From NCBI GenBank assembly GCA_047495785.1, contig JBLDXI010000038.1, forward strand, positions 372,001-436,000: DNA of 64,000 bases. Direction: 5' to 3'. A program made the translations under genes and the position numbers. A model generated the notes under the pieces. It saw only the letters and a list, made by a program, of their open reading frames with translations. It ran no database searches and was not told where the DNA came from. Within the stretch, counting starts at the first letter, position 1; each line of letters opens with the position of its first letter. This DNA comes from Lepidodermella squamata. Its lineage: Eukaryota; Gastrotricha. Shown here one piece after another: positions 33,794 to 44,474 of the stretch.

Positions 33794-35929
33794 ATGAATC
33801 ATGAAGTGACTCCTGAAGAAGAATGGACTCGGGTTTCGCAGGATGTTTTAGTGTTATCGTGTGAGCATTTCGCCTCATGGGCTCTCAACGCCTTTGTTTC
33901 AAACTGGAAAGTTGATAAAACGGGGACAAATGTTGCACATAGACTTTGTACCGAATTGCTGATGTTGTCTCCGGCTCCCGTTGAAAATATTCCTGCTGGT
34001 ATGTATATGCACTTGCCCCGTGTTGAATATATACCGCAACATTTTTGTTAAATTAGATGCTGACTTTTCTCGATTGTGTCTTTACGCCACCTCCGAATTG
34101 GTTTATCACTATTCGTCAGTGCTAGATTTCCAAAGCTCCGATTCCAGTCAACAGGATGCAAATAGCGAGCCAAGTGATGAGGATTTAGGAAATTTACTAT
34201 CGTTCGGCCGCATATTGATGCGTCATTACTCATTGCAAAATAACCCTGCGAATGTGGAGAAGGTCAAATCCATTGTAAATGACCTGTGTGCGACATACTT
34301 GAAAATTTACAATGAGAAAGACTTCGTCGCTCAAATGCGCAAGCTTTGGTCTCAATTTTCGCAATCGAAGTTTGGAGACTTCAACAAAATGAAGTCGAGA
34401 CGTCCTAATTTGTCGAAAGTTCGGGAGAACCTAGAAAGCATTGCATCGACAGCGCTATCGGCTGTTTCCAACCCGCTCTTGTTTAACATGCTCACTCGTA
34501 CTCACAACTTGCTAATTGAGAACGAGATGGGGAGCGCAGCGGCTGGAGTTGCTAAAAAACCAGCCGATATTGAAAGCACAGTTGACCCCAATCCGACTGC
34601 TCCCGTAGTCTCAGCGATCGACGTTGCATCTGCTCTGCCGGTTGATTCGAAAGATATCGCTAAAATTCCCAATCTGTCTCATGAACAGTTATCCAAACTC
34701 CACATCACTTTTTCATCTGACAAAAAGCCCTTGCCTAATGCAATTCCTGATCCTGATAAACAATGGCTCTCTTCGGCCCGAGAATATTTCTCAAAAAACC
34801 CGGTAAATAGAGCAATTCAGTTTGAAGCACCGACCCCTCCTTCTGAAGTTCTTGATGCGATAAGCCCGGAAAGACCGCCGAAGCCGTATGCCTTACAGAT
34901 TCCATGTCACTCCGTATTAACGTTATTTAATTTCAGAACTCGCTCCAAAGTTGTTGACATAATGGAGAGAAAACCGATGAAAAAGCGCCCAGCTGATCAA
35001 TTAGAAGTGTTACAGCCGTCGTCTCGTGATCAGTCTCCCCGATCTAAAGTCGTACGGCCGGAACCTGTCTCGGCAGGTAAAAACACGTCAATGTCGCCGT
35101 CATTCTCCGAGTGCCTGGTTTCGGAAACCCCGGAAAAAGCAGCAAGCAAACAGTAAATTTACTCAAGATTTCGATATGTTATTGTGATATTATTTGTTTT
35201 AGACCCAAAACGGCCTTGGCTACAGTAACGACACCGACAAATGAAACTAATGCCTGCTTGCGAGCTCTTGTTAGGGGCGTTACGCGAAGGCTGAACGCCG
35301 ATAAGCCCCCTGAAAGCCATCAACAACATGTTCCCCCTGCTCAGGAAGCCCCTGCTAAAAAACCCATTCCTGCTGCTGTGGTACCCGCCCAACTCTCAAA
35401 CATTCCGTCCACTTCAGCTTACTTCCAAGTGCCGGCGCCGCCGCGAGTGAGACCGACTCAGCAGAAGTCAAAGGAATTGGCTGCTGTTGCTCAGCATGGA
35501 TCTGCTGACAATCGCAGCAAAACTGCTAGTAATGCTAGCGAACAAATTACTGCGCAATCTGAGAAATCGGTCGAGCCTAACATTACTCGCTGTGACCCCA
35601 GCACACCGAGCGTGGCCGTCCGTCCTACCCTTAAAGAACGCGTTGGCTGCCCTGTTCCCTCGAGTGATAGCGACAGTGATGACGATGCAGTTCACGTTTC
35701 GGATGAAAGTGACCATGATGATTTGCAGGCCAGCCAGAGACACCGGAAAAAACGTCGACCTTGGACTACCGAGGAATATCGAGCTGTTGTACAGGGCGTG
35801 AAGCGGTTCGGCGAAGGCAAATGGCGTGAAATTCAGCTGTATTATCCTTGTCTGAAAAGTAGGACCAATGTTGGTGTTAAGGATGCCTATCGCAACGTTA
35901 TGCGAAACCCTCAGCTTCTCAAGCAGTAA
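33794..35929 (+). CDS. TRF-like telobox Myb-domain protein (candidate telomere-repeat-binding factor)
   Basis: Exons 33794-33998, 34057-34885, 34937-35152 and 35203-35929; about 658 residues. The C-terminal Myb/SANT domain is RRPWTTEEYRAVVQGVKRFG, GKWREIQLYYP, then RTNVGVKDAYRNVMR. The last block matches the telobox of TRF1/TRF2 (RTSVMLKDRWRTMKK; plant V-DLKDKWRN). The position of the domain at the extreme C-terminus, after a long Ser/Pro/Asp-rich disordered linker, also fits TRF. The N-terminal 220 residues are helical (VLVLSCEHFASWALNAFV and following) and could be a divergent TRFH dimerisation domain; I cannot confirm this. The third Myb Trp is Tyr. The 51-nt intron 34886-34936 is a multiple of three with no stop, so retention would add 17 residues. 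Could be another telobox protein. Confidence 0.65.
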
Positions 35930-36213
35930 ACTTGCCGTTTTCATTTATCCAATCCCAGTTGGTATATAGTAATTATCACTCTCTGTACCGCATTCCAATT
36001 GTACCTATATCCGGTATCGGGGTTGTTGATGCTTCGCTCAAAGCTCATGACGGTGTTGATTGTCATTCTTAAATATGCTGTGTACATGACACTGCTCGTA
36101 TTATCTTTTAATTAAATTTGAGTTTGATCATAATTTCATACGATTTTAACCATTAGGTGTTGTTTTAATTTTGAACTACGCATCCTGCATACAGTCGTAA
36201 GCCTGCCCCTCCA
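35930..36213. other. Short spacer between the TRF-like gene and CLEC16A
   Basis: 284 nt on the same strand. It must contain the upstream 3' UTR and either the CLEC16A promoter or an operon gap. The AATTAAA at about 36110 is a possible poly(A) signal. No coding sequence. Confidence 0.5.
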
Positions 36214-39200
36214 ATGTTCGGCGGCGGAAAGGCATGGTTCGGTTCTAAATCGCTATGGAAGCCGAAAAATATTCACTCGACAGATTATTTGAAGTAAGTG
36301 GTTAACCTTTGATTTGCAAAATATTATTAATCGGTTTACCAATTATAGATATTTGCACGGCGTGTTAAGTAAAAATGCTGTTGTCACGGAGCAGAACCAG
36401 CAATTGCTCATTGAAGTTTGGCGGATCATCTCCGAAATTCTTATTTGGGGTGATCAAAATGACTCAAAAGTATTCGAGTATGTAACCTTGATAATTACGC
36501 CTGTTGCACCAGCTTAAACTGTTCATTGCAGCTTCTTCCTTGAAAAAAATATGCTCACGTTCTACATATCGTATATTCGGCAACCGTCAGCTCGATTCAT
36601 TATTGTTCAACTTCTTCAAACCTTGAATATTCTTTTCGAAAATACTGCACAAGAAACTTCAATATGTTAGTGACTGTCGAGCGAAGTTTGCATTGTTGCA
36701 TTTTTGTCTTATTCAGATTTTCTTCTTTCAAACAACCATGTGAACGAGATAATCACCAGCGAATTCGACTTTGCGGATGAAGAAGTAATGGCGTACTACA
36801 TTTCTTTGATGAAAACACTGTCGTTGAAGCTGAACTCGCATACAATTCACTTTTTCTTCAATGAACACACTCGAAATTTCCCTTTACTCACCGAGGCGCT
36901 GAAATTCGATTCGCACCCCGAGTCCATGGTTCGCATTGCCGCGCGAACGATTACTTTGAACGTTTTCCGCGTGAGAAATCGCGCCGTGATACGTTTTGTC
37001 TGCGACCGGGTCGCTCCAGCCCAGTTCTCCCTGTTCGCCTACAACGTGAGCAGGCAGACTGTAGCTATGGATGCGTGTTTGAGTCAAGCCCAGGCGCTGC
37101 AGCTTCAACACGGCCAGCAGCAACAATCCGGACCGTCGACTGGCATTTCTTCGTTGTCTCGCGCGAGAGAACGGCTTCAAGATCACGCCGCCGAACATCT
37201 AGATTTGCTGCATTACGCGGCTGATGTTATGCAACTGGAGATCGAAGAGCTGAATGCTGTAATTTCGCCGATTCTACTCTCCCGGCTCCTACTGCCGGTC
37301 TACTTGCCTTCACTATTGTCATCGACGTCGGTCGCTGTCGATCAGCTCGTCGAAAATATGCCTCGCATCTCGCCGCTGCTTTCACTCTACCTGTTGTCGC
37401 ACTTTTTCATTGTTTTCAAGGGGCACGCTCCTCTACTTGTCAAACTTCTCAATGTAATCGCAAATGGCAATGCGGCGACTAATGGGAATATAATTCGACA
37501 GCTCGGTCGGTTGTGTTCCCGCGCGCCCGAGTCGTTGAACGACGCACTGCGGCGCAATGCAATTGTTTCACCAACGACTTCGACAGCCCCGGCTTCGTCT
37601 GAGCCAGCCGTCCAACACCAGCCGTTGCCGCAGTCGGACAGCGCTTCCGAAATTTCGGCGGCCGCTAGCGAGTTCCTCGGCGAAATGGGCACCAATCAAA
37701 CCGATGACGAAAAGCTTTCCGAATTCACCCAATCGTTCGGAGGACGGTTAGTCCTTTTTCTATCTCGAATACCTAATTCATTTGATCAGGATAACTAATA
37801 AGATTTTTCTTGAAATTCCTCATTAATTGCGGGAAATTGTTTTTCGTTGGCTGTAAGTGCCATTTAAAACTTCCAACCAGGAAAGCTAATTCGTTCGGGA
37901 ATTTGATAAATTTCTCGATATTCCAAATTTGGGTACTTGTCGATTGCGTTTGAGCACGCAATTGACTAGCCTTATTTTATCATATTGTCCAAATTGTTCT
38001 GTCCAAAAGGAGGCCGTTACATATTGACTTTAAGGACCAAGCATGCTCACCATAAGATGAGGGCTCCGGCACTAGATTTTTCACGCCTTCCATAGTATCT
38101 GAAGCAGTATCGACTAAGAAAAAAGGTTCCATGACGCTTAGACTTAGTTCCGGAAATTGAATCTTGGTGGTGGAAATATTTCGACCCTGTAGAAGGATTT
38201 ACTCACTTTTTTCATTTTTCAGCGTTTACCTCACTGCAATTATGCAAATTCTGGATTCGATCGACAGCGGTGGAGATAACCAACCTTGCGATCGCGAGTC
38301 GGTTTTCGCGCTCATTTTTCTGTTATCACTCGTGAACAATGCAGCGCTGTCGCGTGATTTGCTGGGCAGTCTTGGGCTTAATTCCAGCACAGCACCCGTC
38401 AAAACTGAGTACAACCACTTTCTAATCGACAAACTTATCACCATACTCACATATGCCGCTAAATCTGGTAAGCTTTTTTCCGGATAATTTGACGCTTGAT
38501 TGATGAGTTATTGTTATTCAGATACGAAAATAAGACCTGTTTCTGTAACCTTGTCAGCGGAATTGTTGAAGAGTCAGGTCCTGGCTAATTTCATCCCGTC
38601 GGAAGGCATGGTGAAATCTGACTCGGTATTTTCGACCTCGTCTCCCCCGCCCTCGACGTCGCCATTCAGAGCTAGCTGCCTGAGTGACCACGACCTGGCG
38701 CGGATAGAAAGCGCCCGCGAAGAAAGCACCCTGGTTCTGCGGTCGTTTTTCAAAAGCGAAGACACATTTGTCGACGCTTTCGAAGACGAGTACAACCACT
38801 TCCACGACCGGCGGCGCGTTGATATCGAACGCGTTCTCGGAGATACCAATCTTCTGCTATCACCGGCAGTTTCAACCCCCCTCAGCGGTGTCGATTTCGC
38901 ACATCGACTACCCTGCGGCGAGGCTGAACGCGCCCGGTTGGCTATGCGGGTATTTTTCACGCTTCGAGCGGTTTCTCTCCAGTTGAGGGGCGAGGCTGAA
39001 ACTCAGCTGCCCCTTTTCAAACTCGATAATCTTGTGCATCCAGGCGATGCTCTTGACCTAAGTGAGTTGAATTGAGGACCAGCTTGTAATTCTGAAATGA
39101 ATCATTTTTCGATAGACAACAGCGACTTGTTAGCATGTACGGTAGCGATCGCTAATGATAAGTAAGTTCATTTGAACTTGTTAAGTTGGGATGATTCAGT

Positions 39201-40598
39201 TGAGATTATTCCAGAACCGAAAGGTTGTTCTTGGTTCTTGAACGCGACCAGCTGATTCTGGTTCGGCCGGATGCGCTGCGAATGGGTTGGGGTATCGTGC
39301 GTCTAGCCGGGCCGCTCTACGACGTTGAGCTGACTATTGATAAAGACGACGGCCGCGGCCTCCACGTCACCCTACATCCATTAAACATCTCCCAGTCGCG
39401 CCCTACACTCACCCGTGAAGCTTCCAGTGTATCAAGCGTCGGGTCGACCGGGGCTCCTGTAACGTACAGTCGCAGCCTGGTTTCCGCTCGCTTTCAATTC
39501 GACGACCACATTCGATGCCGAGCCGCTCGGGAACGCATTGTTCGAGGCAGGCAGCGAGTTCGTTTAGTTAAACTGCAAAAAGTGGCCGCTCTTCTCGAAA
39601 TCCCACCTGAGGCTACGAATTACGTTAGTGGAACGGGCGGGAACTCGCCGGTTGGAGTTGCGACACCTACGCTCACCCCCAACGTGTTGTCGATGTTCAA
39701 CCCGAAAATTCAACAAGCGATCATGGCAGCCTCGGCGTCGACTCCTCTCGCGTCTCGGGCGCCTTACCTCCCGAATTCTCTATCGACACCAGCGTTCCAG
39801 AACGATTCAACTGCAGCAACAGCCACGAAAATGGCGGCATCGTCCTCTTTAGATCAACAGCAGCAGCAACTTGTTGATACTAATACTGCTGGTGTTTTGG
39901 GCGGGGAGGACCCGACTCGGGCCAGGGCGGCCGCTGTTAGTGAGCTGGCACGGCCTGGTTCGACTAGTACTGACAGCCAGCTTAATTTTTCGTCGAGTTC
40001 ATCGTCCACAGCCGATCTCGCGCCACCCGGTGTTTTGAACGCTGATGAGCATCGTCGTCGCTTCATGCATACCTTGGGCGTAGTTGCGTCTCCGGCGGCG
40101 CCTGGTCGCATCACCCCACCGGCTATACCACCCCGGTTGCATGAACAGAAAGTTAAGCCGTTAAGTTCAGACCCGTTTTCAATTCAGAACCTAAAAGCCG
40201 AGACGGAACGTGACGCAGAGCCTCCGGTAACAGAAAAATCCGATGAATCTATCGATGGACCAAAGGAGAAAACAACAAGCCCAATGTTGATAGCATTCGA
40301 CGAACCGTCAACGTCTGACGCGTTTGAAAACCGTTTGGTCAAATCAGAGTCAGACGCCGGTGCCTTGTTGATACCTCGCGACGAGTCTGACCTTTCCGAT
40401 GACAGTTTGATTTTGAAGAAGGCAATCGAAGAGCTGGCGGGCGAGCCATCTGCCTCGGACACCCTGGTTGAGCTCAACGATACGAGCAGCAACAGCGTGG
40501 TCGCTGAAACACCTCTTAACCCATCAACTGCCCCTATTTCCAACTCGACCACTACTACTGACACGGAGGATGTGCAATTAAATGAATGCGACCAATAA
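36214..40598 (+). CDS. CLEC16A: CLEC16A/Ema/GOP-1 homologue (endosome-mitophagy regulator)
   Basis: Eight exons: 36214-36293, 36349-36477, 36532-36665, 36717-37746, 38223-38467, 38522-39061, 39116-39161 and 39215-40598; about 1195 residues (human 1053). The N-terminal FPL domain is highly conserved: MFGGGKAWFG..NIHSTDYLKYLHGVLSKNAVVTEQN, ISEILIWGDQNDSKVFDFF, QLLQTLNILFENTAQETS, YYISLMKTLSLKLNSHTIHF, HPESMVRIAARTITLNVF. Later blocks include LIFLLSLVNNAALSRDLLGS. The last exon has the conserved LVLERDQLILVRPDALRMGW segment and a long Ser/Thr/Pro-rich tail with polyGln. The protein is a membrane-associated E3-type regulator of endosome maturation and mitophagy (Drosophila ema, C. elegans gop-1). 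Confidence 0.95.
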
Positions 40599-41418
40599 TA
40601 CTTGATAAAATGGTTTTATTCCGGATATTTTGTACTTGCAAGATGATTGTGCTTTGTTGGCGAACCAATCGATGATTTGTTATTGATTGAATTTGACTGA
40701 AATAAGTGATTTTGCTTGCCGATTCGGACCGTTTTGTCGCGGCCTGGTGACATTCCCGATGTGAAGGAAAATAAAGTATTGAATGTATGCATGGATCACA
40801 GCTCTGGCCGTTCGTTCACCTCTGATTTCGCATACTTGAATATATGACAGATATTTTTGGTAGCTGTTTTTCGAAACCTGTGATGCTGCTTTCGTAGCGT
40901 TTCATGTTTTAGTGCAAAATTTAACTCAAATAAGTGAACACTACATGTGGCTAGATCTTCCTTATTCGGGAAGTTTATTGGTTTCCCAATGCGTTGGCTG
41001 ATGCCTCAATCCAACCTGTACACTCATTATGTGGCTATCTATGTGAACCCTCATGTATACCCTACATGATGCCTACACGCTCTAACTGATGGCGAGAAAA
41101 CAACGAAAGCCTTGCATCAGCGTGCTGGCATGGAGTGGAAAGATGATAAAATAAATAAATTCAACACAATTTGGAGTTTGCTTTTTTACTGGGTAGCGAT
41201 TTTCAGATACAACTGACACCTACTATTTCAAACGCATGATTCCAGATAGAATGAAAATTAAGCCCAGTTCATGAAAGACCCTGCCACATGAAGCCGTATG
41301 TAGCAGACGAACAAAAACCGAATGAAGCAAAATTGGAAAGGGTCAAAAGTTTTGAGCGCAAAAGTCAGCGCTCCCTCGGACAGATGTAAGCATGGTTCCA
41401 ATACTAATACTAAAACTT

Positions 41419-41547
41419 CCTAGAATAGAAACAAATGGCGTAAAACTAACTTTTTGCACCTTCGCCGAGTCAGTCGCGTGCCTGATCGCTAGAACGCCAG
41501 TTTTTTCTGTGCACCAAGGGCATTACGCCATTGGTTTCTATTCTAGG
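41419..41547. repeat. MITE-like element 1, terminal inverted repeats CCTAGAATAGAAAC...
   Basis: 129 bp beginning CCTAGAATAGAAACAAATGG and ending with its near-perfect reverse complement (ccattggtttctattctagg). The inside carries cttcgccgag and cgtgcctgatcgc blocks shared with the copy at 44367-44474. No coding capacity, so probably a non-autonomous DNA transposon. Confidence 0.85.
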
Positions 41548-42023
41548 CAAGTCGTTCGGTCGCCTACCCGCGATATTTGCAAGTTCTCTAGATGGCGATA
41601 ACAGCTTTGGTAGGGTAACACGCGCTCGGCCAAGGTATTTCTTTTGGCCAGGTTTCACGTAGTTCGACATCGCCAACTGGACTGGGGCGTATGCCATGGC
41701 TTTCGAAGCGCGTGACTGAGGTATCACCATCGCATCAGATACAGCCAGGAAAATATTTTCCTGGCTGTATCTGACAACCTCCATGTGTTGGTTTTAGCAT
41801 ACAGGGCTTCGTTGCTGATGATGGCAGGGTATCTTATACCGATTATTAGTCCTCTGACCTTTTTTTCCGTTATGAGAGTCAAGGCGACTCCACAGCGCTT
41901 TGGTCAGACCCCATGTATATAGTAACTGCAGTTATTTAGTAAAATCGGTAAACACATCAAGGCGTCCAACGCGCACAGCATATGCATTGAAGCCTCAAAG
42001 TAAAGAAGTCAACTTCAAACAAT

Positions 42024-42100
42024 AGGCTTTTTCACACTACGGTGAAGTGAAGAAAATTGAAGCATTTTTTTGAGTAAAAAAATTCCCTGTAGTGTGAACA
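42024..42100. repeat. MITE-like element (TTCACACTACGG family), copy 1
   Basis: Starts aggctttttcacactacggt and ends with a partial inverse, ccctgtagtgtgaac. The outer arm aggctttttcacactacgg.gaagtgaag reappears as reverse complement at 43621-43649. Further agtgtgaac motifs at about 42239 and 42390 suggest more degraded copies in this 400-bp cluster. Confidence 0.75.
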
Positions 42101-43549
42101 CGTGCTCTGGTGATCACAAAAAATTCACCTCTACGTTGAAGTTATTATCTGAGATTGCAAATCGCCATATAAATGAAAAAAATTCATCACCGCAAATCCA
42201 CGCGATCTGGTTAAAAATCATTTTTTCCTAATAACCAAGTGTGAACATATCTAAGTTGAAGTGTTTTTTTTTTATATTTTTTTTCCGAGCTCGGTAAAGC
42301 GCGTGCATCAAATAAATGCAAATTCTTTACCGCACTTATATCCCAGCACGAGCTGATTGAAGCTGGTGATCTTTTTTCACTTAAACAGCAGTGTGAACGC
42401 CAGAAGTTAACTTAGCGATGAGTGGGCAAATGCCTTCTATGCTCTAATAATTAAAAGAAAATTAGTATATCCATGGAGCCTGAATATTTGCAAGTAAGAA
42501 TAAGGCCAGACAACAGTTTTATGCGTGCTTATAGATGTGCCGAAAACCGAAAAACCACTAGCTATCGATAGGATTAAATACCTAGGCTCAAAAGAGGTCT
42601 GTTTTGCTACGGACATTCTTGAATTTATGATATCAATTATCCATTTATGAGATGGGGCTGTACGACACATATGAGCAGAGACTTTTGAGCAATGCGGTCG
42701 ATTAATCATTCACGAATATGCTGAGACGTTTCAGCGGCGACATTTGCGCAGTGATTACTTTTCATGTGCGATTCAGCAATGGTTGTCTTAAATTTAACCC
42801 AATCCCAATCTTTTCGGATTTTTGCTGTTTTATCCCGGTAGCATTTACGGTGAAATTTCAGCAGAATAACTTCCTAGAATTTCAGCCGTACTCGGATAAA
42901 GAACAGTGGAATAAACTAAAAGTTGAGTTCAATTGCATCTAGAAGGACATATTTTTACAACTTGAAATATTTGATCGTCCCTTGCTCATTTGCCGCGGCT
43001 TAATTCTCACTGATCTTTCGAGCCCGATGAATTGTTGCCACAAATTTGTCAACAATTTTCAAAACTCTAAACAATTTAAAAAAAATTTCCTGACAGTGTC
43101 ACTGATAAAATAGGTCACTGCTGATTCGACCCTCATTGGCTGGAAAGTCACTGCGCTGAGATGTCTAACCACCAATATTTATTACTTACTCATGAGTTGA
43201 TTGTCTTTACTTATCAGCAGTCGAGGGTTATATTAGTTAAGTTTGCAATGCTAGAAAATTCGAAAAAAAATCTAATAATTAAAAATGGCTTGACCCTGAA
43301 TAAACCTCAAATCTGAAATATAAGGCCCGGTATAACGGAGACTGGCAAAAAGTGCACACTTAGATGAACATTTAGCAATAGATAAATCAATCCCTCCAAG
43401 GGCGTGAAATCCCAGCACTGTTTCGATTTACCCCGCCTATTTACTTGCTTAATATCGATATAGAAAACTTAAACTGGTTCTGGGTTGTATGAAGTGCCGT
43501 TGCGCAGCTTTTATGCTATCAAAAAGCCTATTTAGCTTCAACAGAAGCG

Positions 43550-43649
43550 TTCACACTACGAAATTTCAACATCACTTCAACGAACTTCAACGAGCACGCG
43601 ACCGGTTAACGCTTTTTTTACTTCACTTTACCGTAGTGTGAAAAAGCCT
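43550..43649. repeat. MITE-like element (TTCACACTACGG family), copy 2
   Basis: Starts ttcacactacg and ends ccgtagtgtgaaaaagcct, the reverse complement of the outer arm of copy 1. The internal sequence repeats cttcaacg. The string aaaaagccta occurs both just outside the left end (43521) and at the right end (43641). Copies 1 and 2 are head-to-head, so they could alternatively be the ends of one 1.6-kb element without a transposase. Confidence 0.75.
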
Positions 43650-44366
43650 AATATTGAATCCCCGAATCGCGTTTTCCTCGAAACACTGAGGATTTGGCAT
43701 TCTGGAGTCCCAAAATGTGTTTTTTCTTCTTCAAACCATCGGAATTCAACGCATACCTTGAAAATGTGTGCCAAATGAGCGCGGCATTCGCTCAATTAAG
43801 ATTTATAAAACGCGTAATGCGTCAAATCTCTGGTGGTTGATAGAAAACATGAAAATAGGTGGTCTGAGGATGCAAAGGGAGTTTCGGGTCCTTAAGAGGC
43901 AGACGGCTAGCCCGCAAACTCATCGATTGCCTTACTGAAAATCAATTTCAGGGTATATAAGGGCAACTCAAAATTTAAACGGGTTAAATTTTGTTGCTGG
44001 GTCGAGCAGTCGAATATAATAAAATCGGCATGGGCAGTACATCCATTACGGCGAAAAACTTATTTTCTCCGCGTAACCGAAGTGAATATCAGTTATCAGC
44101 CTGCTTCGGCCTCTTTTCGACTGCGAGAGGAGTAATATATGAAAAGTTGGAATTGAAAAACGAATGATGTAGGAAAAAGCAATCGATGAAAGGTTGGAAC
44201 AAGGTTTGTCCACCAAACGGCCACAAGTAGACCATTATTATTCGAATGTTTTTTCCAGGGCATTCGAGTGATGTCCCCAGTAATAATTGCTAAGTCTATC
44301 GCCAATTTAACAAAAAATGTCAGTGTGATATTCCGCGTGGCGAATGCCATAACGACTCGTGACTCG

Positions 44367-44474
44367 CCTAGAATGGAAACAATGGCGCAGTGCTTTTGAT
44401 GCGCAGAGCGATCAGGCACACGACTGTCTTGGCGAAGATACAATAAGTTTTACGCCATTTGTTTCTATTCTAGG
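44367..44474. repeat. MITE-like element 1 family, second copy, opposite orientation
   Basis: Starts cctagaatggaaacaatggc and ends gccatttgtttctattctagg. Its reverse complement matches element 1 (tcttcgccaagacagtcgtg, gtgcctgatcgc). The palindrome extends by five bases on each side (actcg/cgagt). No protein coded. Confidence 0.85.

Noticed and set aside
38574-38960. 128-codon minus-strand frame
   Set aside because: Antisense shadow of CLEC16A.
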